Shown here: one piece after another, positions 1 through 6,873 of the stretch
Position numbering within the stretch: position 1 is the stretch's first letter
Layout: every line of letters starts with the position of its first letter
Assembly: GCA_007136595.1 (NCBI GenBank)
Contig: SLGQ01000059.1
Location: 1 to 11,093, forward strand
Length of the DNA stretch: 11,093 nucleotides
Reading direction: 5' to 3'
Origin: Candidatus Sumerlaeota bacterium
GTDB lineage: Bacteria > UBP6 > UBA1177
Notes under the pieces: generated by a model
What the model was told of the DNA's origin: nothing
Database searches by the model: none
The model's input: the letters and a program-made list of their open reading frames with translations, nothing else
Position numbers and translations under genes: made by a program

Positions 1-1457
1 AAATTATTTATTCTTTTGATGTAAAGAGTTTTCTTAAATATCCTTTCCCGCAACATATCGAATTTATAGATCTCCAGATCGCATATTTCTGTCATGACAG
101 CGGCAGGCATAGTTATTCAGCAAATGATATCGCTTCAAAAATAGGTTTTTATCCTGAAGAATTTTCTGAAACAGGACAGTGGTTTTCTTTTCTTTCAATG
201 TTAAAAGATGTGATCGATGAAAAAGAGGAAGATAAGTCACATTTAATAAGAAAGATAGAAATGCCCAACCTTGAAGTTATAAAAAGCATGGAAAGATCGG
301 GGATAAAAGTTGACCTGGACAAATTGAGGTCATTAAGAGAAGAGTTCAACGGTAAAATAGAACATCTCAAAGAGGAGATCACTGTTTACGCAGGAAATGA
401 CTTTAATCCTAACTCTCCCAAGCAGCTTGGAGAAGTGCTGTTTGAAAAACTGCAACTTCCTTCAGGAAGAAAAACCAAAAGCGGCTACAGCACGGGACAT
501 GATGTGCTTGAAAGTTTAGCTTCAATGGATATCCATCCACTTCCCGGGCTTATAATCAAGCATCGTGAATATGCTAAACTTGTTTCAACATATATTGATC
601 CCATACTTGAAAAAACAGACAAAGATGGCAGATTGAGAACAACTTTCATAGTTACGCATGCAGCGACTGGAAGATTGGCAAGCAGAGATCCCAATTTGCA
701 GAATATTCCGGTAAGAACGGAAGAAGGGAAAAGAATAAGGGAAGTGTTTACAGCTTCAGATGGAAAAAGCCTGGTATCTCTCGACTACAGTCAGATAGAG
801 TTGAGAATACTCGCTTCATTAAGTAAGGACAAGGAACTTGTGGATGCTTTCAGGAAAGGGGAAGACATTCATAACCTCACTGCCTGTGCAATTTTCAACA
901 CTCTTCCTTTCATGGTTGATGAAAACATGAGAAGACAGGCGAAAGCTGTCAATTTCGGGATCATTTACGGGATGCAGGCTTTTAAGCTTTCTCAGGATAC
1001 CGGTGTTGATATTGCTTTTGCCAGACAATATATTGAAAAATATTTTGCTTTTTATCCGGGGGTAAAAAAATTTCTTGATGATATTGTTCATAATGCCAAG
1101 GAAAAAGGGTTCGTCGAAACAGTGATGGGAAGAAGAAGATATATTCCAGAATTGAGACATTCAAACAAAAACATCATACGGTCAGGTGAGAGGATGGCTA
1201 TAAATTCCGTTATTCAGGGATCTGCCGCCGATATTATAAAAATAGGGACGATAGCTGTTCATAACCTGCTGAAAAAAGAGTGTCCTTCTGCAAATATTTT
1301 GCTTCAGATACATGATGAACTTATACTTGAAATTCCTGCGGATAAACTTGAAGTGACAGAAAAGTGTGTGGAAGAAATGGTTGGAGCCGCAAATATTTTA
1401 GATGTTCCAGTCAGTGTTAATTTCTCATCCGGTATTAACTGGGGAGAGCTTAAATAG
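1..1457 (+). CDS. polA: DNA polymerase I, C-terminal part (5'-partial)
   Basis: This is the 3' end of a family A DNA polymerase, which fills gaps during excision repair and Okazaki fragment maturation in the cytoplasm. The frame is open from base 3 with no stop, so the gene runs off the left edge; the ATG at 198 is internal. About 484 codons are visible: the end of the 3'-5' exonuclease-like domain, then the whole polymerase domain. Seen directly are TGRLASRDPNLQNIPVR (near 667-717), motif A DYSQIELR (783-806), the O-helix motif B RRQAKAVNFGIIYG (near 931-972) and motif C HDE (1311-1319), so the catalytic aspartates and the Arg, Lys, Phe and Tyr of the O-helix are present. The exonuclease remnant before about base 250 lacks a recognisable Exo III Tyr-x3-Asp motif, so proofreading is probably lost. 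The 5' nuclease domain, if present, lies outside the window. No terminator is seen before the next gene. Confidence 0.96.
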   Translation, partial: IIYSFDVKSFLKYPFPQHIEFIDLQIAYFCHDSGRHSYSANDIASKIGFYPEEFSETGQWFSFLSMLKDVIDEKEEDKSHLIRKIEMPNLEVIKSMERSGIKVDLDKLRSLREEFNGKIEHLKEEITVYAGNDFNPNSPKQLGEVLFEKLQLPSGRKTKSGYSTGHDVLESLASMDIHPLPGLIIKHREYAKLVSTYIDPILEKTDKDGRLRTTFIVTHAATGRLASRDPNLQNIPVRTEEGKRIREVFTASDGKSLVSLDYSQIELRILASLSKDKELVDAFRKGEDIHNLTACAIFNTLPFMVDENMRRQAKAVNFGIIYGMQAFKLSQDTGVDIAFARQYIEKYFAFYPGVKKFLDDIVHNAKEKGFVETVMGRRRYIPELRHSNKNIIRSGERMAINSVIQGSAADIIKIGTIAVHNLLKKECPSANILLQIHDELILEIPADKLEVTEKCVEEMVGAANILDVPVSVNFSSGINWGELK

Positions 1458-1487
1458 TTATTTGTGTGTGGTTTAATAAGTAAAAAC

Positions 1488-1515
1488 TTGAAATATAGTT
1501 CAGAGGTGATATATT
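1488..1515 (+). promoter_or_regulatory. Predicted sigma-70-like promoter of the barrel protein gene
   Basis: A -35 element TTGAAA (1488-1493) and a -10 element TATATT (1510-1515) are separated by 16 bp. They lie in the 103-bp gap after polA. Transcription would start near 1522, leaving a leader of about 40 nt that contains the ribosome binding site. The same layout occurs upstream of 4808 and upstream of 10796. This is a match by eye in AT-rich DNA. Confidence 0.5.
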
Positions 1516-1546
1516 TCAACGATGTTATAAGGAATTGTTCAGTTTC

Positions 1547-1554
1547 GGAGGAGG
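1547..1554 (+). promoter_or_regulatory. Strong ribosome binding site
   Basis: GGAGGAGG ends 6 nt before the ATG at 1561. This near-perfect Shine-Dalgarno sequence fixes the start of the barrel protein and suggests high translation. Confidence 0.75.
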
Positions 1555-1560
1555 AAGCTC

Positions 1561-3315
1561 ATGCGTTACTTTTTATTTTTGATCGTATTTGTTTTATGTT
1601 TTTCTCTTGCCGGGCAGGAACCCTCTTTGGTTCCCATTGCACCGGAAAGTAACGAGGAAGAAAAGAAGGAAGATTATCAGGATGTTTATCAGCAGTATCT
1701 TCAGAAGTATAATCAACCGGTAGAGCAGAAGGCGGAGGCTCCCGCAGAAGCAGCAGAAGAAGAGGAGGAAGAGGAAGAAGAGGAAGAAGAGGAGGAAAAA
1801 GAAGCTGTTGCTGAAGCTGAAGAAGAAGTGAAAGAAGAAAAGCCTGAAAAAGTTGAAAAGGTAGTTGCGAAACCTAAGAAAGAAAGAGCACCGAGGGTTA
1901 AAAAAGAAGTTGTTCCGCTTGAACCATTTGTTACAAACCCCTATTTTTCAATAACATCTTTCGGTTCTTTTTATAACGGGGTATATCTTTTTGGAGATAA
2001 AACTCTTTCTTCAAGCTGGAGATTCGGACTTGATAATGCCATCCTTGACCTTAAAGGTGGAGACAGGATGTTCAACGGAAGGTTGCTTGTTGACTTTGCA
2101 AAAGGTTTAAAAACCGACAAAGTAGTTGCCATCAACTATGGCCATGACAGCACTGTTCCAACAGATGCCACCAATCCCGTAGAATTCAATGTTACCCCGG
2201 ATCAGCCTAACGCCATTGATATACTTGAAGACATTTCTTTCAACATGAAACATCCCACTTACCGTAACAATGGTTTCGGTATGGATATAAATGCTCAGGT
2301 TGGTAAATTTAACATGCCTTTCGGACTTGAAACACTTTATGATCACGAGGATACATTTTATAACAAATCATATCTCCATTCACATTTTTTAGGTGGCGGA
2401 TTTAATGATCTCGGACTTTCTCTGGGGATTGATTTTCTCCTTTCAAATGAAATGAATCTTGCTCTTACGGCATTTGTTTTTAACGGAACGAACAAAGTTA
2501 TGCTTGATGGAGAGAACTATTTTCAGGATCCGGCGTTCGGATTTGATCTGAGATATGGATTGAAAAGTGATTTTTATTTGAATGCAGCATTTTCTTTGAT
2601 AATTGGAAGTGCTTATCATGATTACAGCGATGTTAAAGACGGAATTCTTGATACCACCAACAATACACATCTTAATCAGCAGGAGCAGACTCCTGAGATC
2701 AATGGACAAAAGAATCTTATATTGAAAGATAATGGAAGAAATGACTATGCTTTGAACAAGAAAAACACCATCTTTTCAATTGCCGCAGATCTTGGATACA
2801 ATGTCAATGAAAATGTTGCGATCGGTTTGGCTGCCCAGTTTGCCATGTCAAACAGAGCAATTTTCAATCCGAGAAGAATTGATGAAAACGGCAACACTCA
2901 ATACGGCGGAGATGATCTCCGTTTTATCCGGGATGGAAGTGACAATTTCTGGGGCAGCAGCTCATATACTTCTTTCGGTTTTTATGCAGCTCCTTACGCA
3001 AAACTTCACATGTTCGATATCCTTGCAAGGTTAAGTTACAATAAGGCACCTTTCCTTTATGACTTCCTTGAAGACAGCAACAACTCTACACTTGCAATGG
3101 ATGTCAATGTCGTATGGAACTTTTCTGATTATGCCGGTCTCGGACTTTTTTGGAGATTTGCAAAAGAAACTAAGTGGAAATATGACAGAGATTATAATAC
3201 TCTTTACGGACTTCAGCCCTATGAATACATAAAAGATGTTTTCTACCACAACAAGATAATGCTCAACCTTGAAGTAAAATATGATTTTTTGTGGGAAAAG
3301 GCAAAAGCCGAGTAA
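1561..3315 (+). CDS. Outer-membrane beta-barrel (porin-like) protein with charged N-terminal arm
   Basis: A 584-residue exported protein. Residues 1-18 form a signal peptide (Met-Arg-Tyr, then a hydrophobic core ending SLAG, with cleavage probably just before or after Gln19). Residues 20-120 are low complexity: 14 consecutive Glu (66-79), then an acidic/Lys mixture, then a basic stretch around 95-117 (KVVAKPKKERAPRVKKEVV). From about 125 to the end the sequence alternates polar and aromatic/hydrophobic residues as transmembrane beta strands do, with Gly and Asn-rich turns. A segment VGKFNMPFGLE recalls porin families that share a G-x-F-x-x-P-F-x-L-E signature. The last predicted strand ends at Phe576 (LEVKYDF), but an 8-residue tail follows instead of the usual terminal aromatic residue. 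I infer an outer-membrane channel whose arm sits in the periplasm, possibly touching peptidoglycan or a partner. The substrate is unknown. It has its own promoter and ribosome site, so it need not depend on polA. Confidence 0.75.
   Translation: MRYFLFLIVFVLCFSLAGQEPSLVPIAPESNEEEKKEDYQDVYQQYLQKYNQPVEQKAEAPAEAAEEEEEEEEEEEEEEKEAVAEAEEEVKEEKPEKVEKVVAKPKKERAPRVKKEVVPLEPFVTNPYFSITSFGSFYNGVYLFGDKTLSSSWRFGLDNAILDLKGGDRMFNGRLLVDFAKGLKTDKVVAINYGHDSTVPTDATNPVEFNVTPDQPNAIDILEDISFNMKHPTYRNNGFGMDINAQVGKFNMPFGLETLYDHEDTFYNKSYLHSHFLGGGFNDLGLSLGIDFLLSNEMNLALTAFVFNGTNKVMLDGENYFQDPAFGFDLRYGLKSDFYLNAAFSLIIGSAYHDYSDVKDGILDTTNNTHLNQQEQTPEINGQKNLILKDNGRNDYALNKKNTIFSIAADLGYNVNENVAIGLAAQFAMSNRAIFNPRRIDENGNTQYGGDDLRFIRDGSDNFWGSSSYTSFGFYAAPYAKLHMFDILARLSYNKAPFLYDFLEDSNNSTLAMDVNVVWNFSDYAGLGLFWRFAKETKWKYDRDYNTLYGLQPYEYIKDVFYHNKIMLNLEVKYDFLWEKAKAE
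1755..1804 (+). repeat. 50-nt homopurine tract coding for poly-Glu
   Basis: Every base from 1755 to 1804 on the + strand is A or G, made of irregular GAA and GAG codons. It encodes the 14-Glu run and neighbours of the barrel protein. Such homopurine-homopyrimidine tracts can adopt triplex structures and can change length by slippage, although the mixed codons make this less likely than in a pure trinucleotide repeat. Confidence 0.9.
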
Positions 3316-3319
3316 TTGA

Positions 3320-4681
3320 TCAGATATCTTCTTCTGTAATCCGTCTATAGATCGTTCTTTGGGAAACATCCAGAAGTTCAGCAGCTTTATTTTTGTTGCC
3401 GCCTGAAAGCTTCAAAGCTTTCAAAATAACTTCTTTTTCAATTTCTTTCATTGTTTTTTCGCCGATTCTGAAAGAAAGCAGGGGAGATATATCGTCAGCT
3501 TGATCCGTTTTAAGGGCCGGCTCTCCTGTTTTTAAGATATTTTTTCCCCCTGAAAGAATAAATCTTGCCATATAGTTTTCAAGCTCTCTTATATTCCCTT
3601 CCCAATCTTTTTTGGATAAAGCTTTAATTGTTTCTTTATCAGGAACAATAAGAGGCTTTTTATATTGTTTGCTCAGTTTTTCTGCGAAATGATTGATAAG
3701 TACAGGGATATCTTCTCTTCTTTCTCTTAACGGAGGAATAACAAGAGGGAAAACGAATAATCTGTAGTAAAGATCATTCCTGAATTCACCTTTGTCAGTT
3801 TCTTTTTTAAGGTCTTTGTTCGTTGCCGCTATGACTCGCACATCTGCTTTTACAGGAACTGAGCTGCCAACCGGAAGATATTCTTTAGATTGAAGAAACC
3901 TTAAAAGTTTAGACTGAAGACTGAGTGGCATCTCCCCGATCTCATCAATAAAAAGAGTACCACCCTGAGCAGTTCCGATGTATCCCGGATTATTCCTGTC
4001 GGCACCGGTAAAAGCCCCCTTTTTATATCCGAAAAGTTCTGCCTCCATAAGACTTTCACTTACAGCGGCAGCATTAAAAGCTACGAAAGGTTTTCCTGCA
4101 CGGTTGCTTTCTCTTAAAACATGTCTGGCAAGAAGCTCTTTTCCTGTTCCGCTTTCACCGATGATCAGAACAGTTTCATCTGTTTTAGCGATCTCTGCGG
4201 CACTTTCAAGAAGTTTTTCAATTGAAGAACTCATATAAACCATTTTGTAACTGTCTGTTCTGATGTACTCTATTTCATTTCTGAGTCTTTTGTTTTCTTC
4301 CAAAATAGATGCTGTTTCAATCGCTTTTTGAGCCTGCTGTATAAGAACTTTGAAGTTTACAGGTTTTGTAAGAAAATTGTACGCCCCTTTTTGCATTGCT
4401 TCAACAGCAACCTCTACATTCCCGTAGGCAGTTATCATAATAACAGGTGTATCCAGTCCTATATCCTTTACTGTTTCCAGAATATTTATCCCGTCAAACC
4501 CGCCGGGCAATGCGAGATCGGTAATAATAAGAGACAACTCATTTTCAAACTCTTTTACTATTTTAAGTCCTTCAACGGCATCTCCTGCCGTTAAAACAGT
4601 AAATCCGGCTCTGGAAAGAATAAGCTGCATTGTATCAAGTAAAGACCTTTCATCGTCGATAACTAAAATCTTCTGATTCAT
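3320..4681 (-). CDS. NtrC-family sigma-54-dependent response regulator
   Basis: A complete 453-residue transcription activator of two-component systems. A receiver domain (about 1-120) has the acidic pair D9-D10, phospho-acceptor D55 (IITDLALPG), T84 and K106 (FLTKP). An AAA+ sigma-54 activator domain (about 148-385) has Walker A GESGTGKE (175-182), the sigma-54-contacting loop GAFTGA (222-227) and Walker B with D246-E247. A Fis-type helix-turn-helix closes the protein (GNKNKAAELLDVSQRTIYRR). When phosphorylated it should oligomerise and use ATP to open sigma-54 promoters. I chose the ATG at 4681, giving MNQKILVIDDE, because GAGGTGG lies just upstream and the receiver fold begins at once; the frame extends 26 codons further to 4759, but that part is not receiver-like and crosses the predicted promoter. 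No histidine kinase is in the window, so the signal is unknown. It is divergent from the lipoprotein gene at 4808 and convergent with the barrel gene. Confidence 0.95.
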   Translation of the reverse strand: MNQKILVIDDERSLLDTMQLILSRAGFTVLTAGDAVEGLKIVKEFENELSLIITDLALPGGFDGINILETVKDIGLDTPVIMITAYGNVEVAVEAMQKGAYNFLTKPVNFKVLIQQAQKAIETASILEENKRLRNEIEYIRTDSYKMVYMSSSIEKLLESAAEIAKTDETVLIIGESGTGKELLARHVLRESNRAGKPFVAFNAAAVSESLMEAELFGYKKGAFTGADRNNPGYIGTAQGGTLFIDEIGEMPLSLQSKLLRFLQSKEYLPVGSSVPVKADVRVIAATNKDLKKETDKGEFRNDLYYRLFVFPLVIPPLRERREDIPVLINHFAEKLSKQYKKPLIVPDKETIKALSKKDWEGNIRELENYMARFILSGGKNILKTGEPALKTDQADDISPLLSFRIGEKTMKEIEKEVILKALKLSGGNKNKAAELLDVSQRTIYRRITEEDI

Positions 4682-4712
4682 CGCCACCTCTTTTTTAAAC
4701 TTCAAACATTTG

Positions 4713-4741
4713 ATTCTAGCAATTAAAATGAATCTCTGCAA
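4713..4741 (-). promoter_or_regulatory. Predicted promoter of the response regulator gene
   Basis: On the - strand the -10 element TAGAAT (4713-4718) is preceded by TGC, giving an extended -10 (TG-n-TAGAAT). A weak -35, TTGCAG (4736-4741), lies 17 bp upstream. The start would be near 4706, about 25 nt before the ATG at 4681. Its -35 is only 8 bp from the -35 of the divergent lipoprotein promoter. Confidence 0.4.
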
Positions 4742-4749
4742 GTGATTTC

Positions 4750-4777
4750 TTGAAAACATTGAGTTTAGGATTATAAT
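4750..4777 (+). promoter_or_regulatory. Predicted sigma-70-like promoter of the lipoprotein-dksA-priA operon
   Basis: TTGAAA (4750-4755), a 16-bp spacer and a consensus TATAAT (4772-4777) give the best promoter match in the window. The start would be near 4784, leaving a leader of about 24 nt. GGGAG (4796-4800) is a good ribosome site 7 nt before the ATG at 4808. It could drive all five genes as far as the terminator at 9962. Confidence 0.6.
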
Positions 4778-4807
4778 AGTTGTGAACTATTCTTTGGGAG
4801 TTAAATT

Positions 4808-5797
4808 ATGAAAAGGATTATTTTTGCATTATTGGCTGTTTTTTTCTTTTCCGGATGTGACATATCATCAAATGACATTGAGCTTAAAGTCAGTGTTGTT
4901 TTTTCCGAAGGGGTAACTTGCAGAACATATCTGGCTGATAGATTTGAAATTGTTCTTTTTGACTCCAACCAGAAAAGAACGGCTACCAAAACATTTAAAT
5001 GTGATTCAGATGTTTCAACATTTTCTATTTTTGTTCCCAAAGAAAAATATTATCTAATAGTTGCATTGAAAGACAAAGCAGGGAACAATAAAAGTTACGG
5101 TTCAGGATTTGTAGATGCCACTTCGTCAGATGTCGGTGTTGAGATAGAGATGGAGGAATATAAAGGGGGGCTCACTTTTGAGTGGGGAACATCTTTCTGT
5201 AACAGATATGGAGTCGGCTTGCTGAGATTTACTCTTGAAAATGAAGATGAAGGTGTAGTTTCAACTATCATCTGGGGCAAAGAAGAAGAGTTGAAAGAAT
5301 ATGAAATGAACTGTGGATCGGGATATCTTGAAATAGTCAACATACCTTCCGGAATGTACTCGGCTTCAGTTAAGGCCTATAGAGACAGTTCTTCAAAAAG
5401 AGAGCGGATGAAGTTCAATATCGATGAATTCAAACTTACAACCGGACAGCAGTCGATTTTAGAAATAGATGACCATAAAGAGATCGTTGTTTCAGATGTT
5501 ACTGTAAAATGGGATTTTGACAGCAGAAGCATCCCCGGCTGTTCTTCAACTGACATAGCAAAAATAATTACTCAAATATCATCAGGAAGTCTTAATGAAA
5601 CAATTGAAGGGGAGTGTTCCGATTCAGATAAGAGCTTTGATTTTTTTGATATTTCAGCAGGAAATTATGACATTAATGTGCAGGGGGTTGATTCTTCCGG
5701 CAAAGTAATATTTTCAGGGTCAAAGACAGAAAGGGTTGAAGTGGGAAAAATAGGAAGTGATGCAATAGTATTTGAAGTATATATTGTAGAAGAATAA
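4808..5797 (+). CDS. Lipoprotein with three diverged cysteine-paired beta repeats
   Basis: A 329-residue protein of unknown function. The N-terminus MKRIIFALLAVFFFSGC is a type II signal with lipobox FSGC, so Cys17 should be lipidated; the next residue is Asp18, which in enterobacteria favours inner-membrane retention, but that rule may not apply here. The mature part reads as three units of roughly 100 residues (about 24-118, 119-222 and 223-329). Each has a beta-rich start, a first Cys (38, 131, 245), a second Cys (65, 169, 270), then 15-17 residues later a Tyr in a matching turn (VPKEKYY, IPSGMYS, ISAGNYD) followed by V/I and a short polar turn (KDKAGN, RDSSSK, DSSGK). The unit resembles small Ig-like or carboxypeptidase-regulatory-like beta sandwiches, and each cysteine pair probably forms a disulfide. 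It is first in the operon with dksA 27 bp downstream. A structural or binding role at the envelope is inference only. Confidence 0.8.
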   Translation: MKRIIFALLAVFFFSGCDISSNDIELKVSVVFSEGVTCRTYLADRFEIVLFDSNQKRTATKTFKCDSDVSTFSIFVPKEKYYLIVALKDKAGNNKSYGSGFVDATSSDVGVEIEMEEYKGGLTFEWGTSFCNRYGVGLLRFTLENEDEGVVSTIIWGKEEELKEYEMNCGSGYLEIVNIPSGMYSASVKAYRDSSSKRERMKFNIDEFKLTTGQQSILEIDDHKEIVVSDVTVKWDFDSRSIPGCSSTDIAKIITQISSGSLNETIEGECSDSDKSFDFFDISAGNYDINVQGVDSSGKVIFSGSKTERVEVGKIGSDAIVFEVYIVEE

Positions 5798-5824
5798 TTA
5801 CTATCAGTTTTTTTGGAGTGTTCC

Positions 5825-6211
5825 ATGTTAACAAAAGAACAGCGTGATGAACTAAGAGCAAGTCTTCTGGAAGAGCTCGCCATTATCGAGGAAAGGAATC
5901 GCGAGATCGTTGCAGAGATGGAGCAATCGGATGGCGGAGACACTTTTCATGGTGACGAAGCAGATCAGGCTACACTTCTTGAGCAGAGAAGCAGGATGCT
6001 CAGGCTGAGGGACAGGGACAGAAAACTTATTAATAAAATAAGGAAAACTCTTCAGCTTATTGATACTGATGATTATGGTTCATGTGAATCCTGCGGGATA
6101 GAGATCTCTTTTGAGCGGTTGAAAATGAGACCTGTTGCAACTCTTTGCATTGAATGTAAAAAAGAGCAGGAAGAAAGAGAAGACAGAGATAAGATGTTTA
6201 AGGTGAGATAG
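5825..6211 (+). CDS. dksA: DksA family RNA polymerase-binding transcription factor
   Basis: A 128-residue cytoplasmic protein that should bind in the secondary channel of RNA polymerase and, with ppGpp in well-studied species, adjust rRNA and amino-acid promoters and limit transcription-replication conflicts. The N-terminal half (about 3-80) is a charged helical coiled coil. Its tip holds the paired acidic residues Asp44 and Asp47 in the context GDEADQA, matching the two tip aspartates of E. coli DksA. The four-Cys zinc finger is intact: Cys87, Cys90, Cys108, Cys111 (CESCGIEI and CIEC). It is shorter than E. coli DksA (151 residues), mainly at the N-terminus. I chose the ATG at 5825 because GGAG (5815-5818) lies 6 nt before it; the in-frame TTG at 5813 overlaps that site. 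The tip aspartates argue for true DksA rather than a TraR or YocK-like relative. It is the second gene of the operon. Confidence 0.92.
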   Translation: MLTKEQRDELRASLLEELAIIEERNREIVAEMEQSDGGDTFHGDEADQATLLEQRSRMLRLRDRDRKLINKIRKTLQLIDTDDYGSCESCGIEISFERLKMRPVATLCIECKKEQEEREDRDKMFKVR

Positions 6212-6240
6212 TTTAAGTTTTCTTGTAGGTGGTGGTTAAA

Positions 6241-6849
6241 GTGATTAAGTCATTAATGTTATTTGTTGTTTTTGCTTCAGTTTCAGCTTTTTTGTCCCCT
6301 GATCAAATAGTAAAAGATATGATCAATGCGGTCTATATTCCTGAAACAACGATAGAAATAGAAGGAGTTGATCATGACGGGACACCTTATTCTCTGAGAT
6401 ATAACAGAAAAACCGGTATTCTTACCGAAATCATTGATGAAACGGAAAAAGATATCCCCGGAGATGAAATCGAACCCTTTTTAAGATTGTTCTTCTTTAA
6501 AGCAGATCACAATAAACCTGAGAGTTTTCAGGTTGTTTTAAAAGATATGGTCAATATGTTCGAAAAGCTCAATATTGACAAAGAAAAGCGGGCATTTTCT
6601 GTTTCCGAAGCTGATGGCAGAATAACGGTAGCGATAGGAAAATCGAAAAGATTTGAGAAGACCGATAATATACAGTTTTACAGAGATACCAACCTCCCGG
6701 CTTCTTTGGAAACGGGAGACCGGAAAATATTGTTCTCGCAGTATCATAAAAGTGTTCTTCCCCTTGTTTTTCCCGGTCGGATAGATATTTTTAAAGATGG
6801 CGAACTTTCAAGCTCAGTTTTTTTCCTCAGAGAAGAATACAGACAGTAA
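6241..6849 (+). CDS. Secreted protein, possibly LolA-like
   Basis: A protein of 202 residues with a likely cleavable signal peptide (MIKSLMLFVVFASVSA, then FLSPDQ) and no lipobox or other membrane segment, so it is predicted to be periplasmic. The rest alternates beta-strand-like segments with charged turns and has no cysteine. The ending (LPLVFPGRIDIFKDGELSSS and the strand after it) resembles the closing strands of LolA/LolB-type lipoprotein carriers, where a Phe-Pro and a final edge strand are common. This resemblance is by eye and weak; I do not assign lolA. Start choice: GTG codons occur at 6229, 6232 and 6241. AGGTGG (6227-6232) serves 6241 with an 8-nt spacing, and that start leaves a clean signal peptide. 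It lies 29 bp after dksA and 24 bp before priA, so it is probably cotranscribed. If the LolA idea is right it might handle lipoproteins such as the one encoded at 4808. Confidence 0.6.
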   Translation: MIKSLMLFVVFASVSAFLSPDQIVKDMINAVYIPETTIEIEGVDHDGTPYSLRYNRKTGILTEIIDETEKDIPGDEIEPFLRLFFFKADHNKPESFQVVLKDMVNMFEKLNIDKEKRAFSVSEADGRITVAIGKSKRFEKTDNIQFYRDTNLPASLETGDRKILFSQYHKSVLPLVFPGRIDIFKDGELSSSVFFLREEYRQ

Positions 6850-6873
6850 TTTTATCCCGGGGATATTTTAGCT

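Noticed and set aside
198..200. ATG at 198 as the start of polA
   Set aside because: The frame is open to the left edge and encodes recognisable Pol I sequence before this codon, so the gene is partial, not short.
819..1164. Minus-strand open frames inside polA
   Set aside because: They lie opposite the conserved polymerase motifs and have no recognisable protein features.
3299..3309. Small GGC-AAAA-GCC hairpin at the end of the barrel gene
   Set aside because: A 3-bp stem with no T-tract is not a terminator.
4682..4759. N-terminal extension of the response regulator to 4759
   Set aside because: The extra 26 residues are not receiver-like, the true ATG at 4681 has a GAGGTGG site, and the extension overlaps the promoter region.
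4736..4765. Possible sigma-54 promoter ending in TTGCA (- strand)
   Set aside because: The required GG of the -24 element is absent at the right distance; the bases there are AAGAA.
5813..5824. TTG start at 5813 for dksA
   Set aside because: It overlaps the GGAG site that serves the ATG at 5825, and the added four residues have no support.
6229..6240. GTG starts at 6229 and 6232 for the LolA-like gene
   Set aside because: They lie within the ribosome binding sequence; 6241 has correct spacing.
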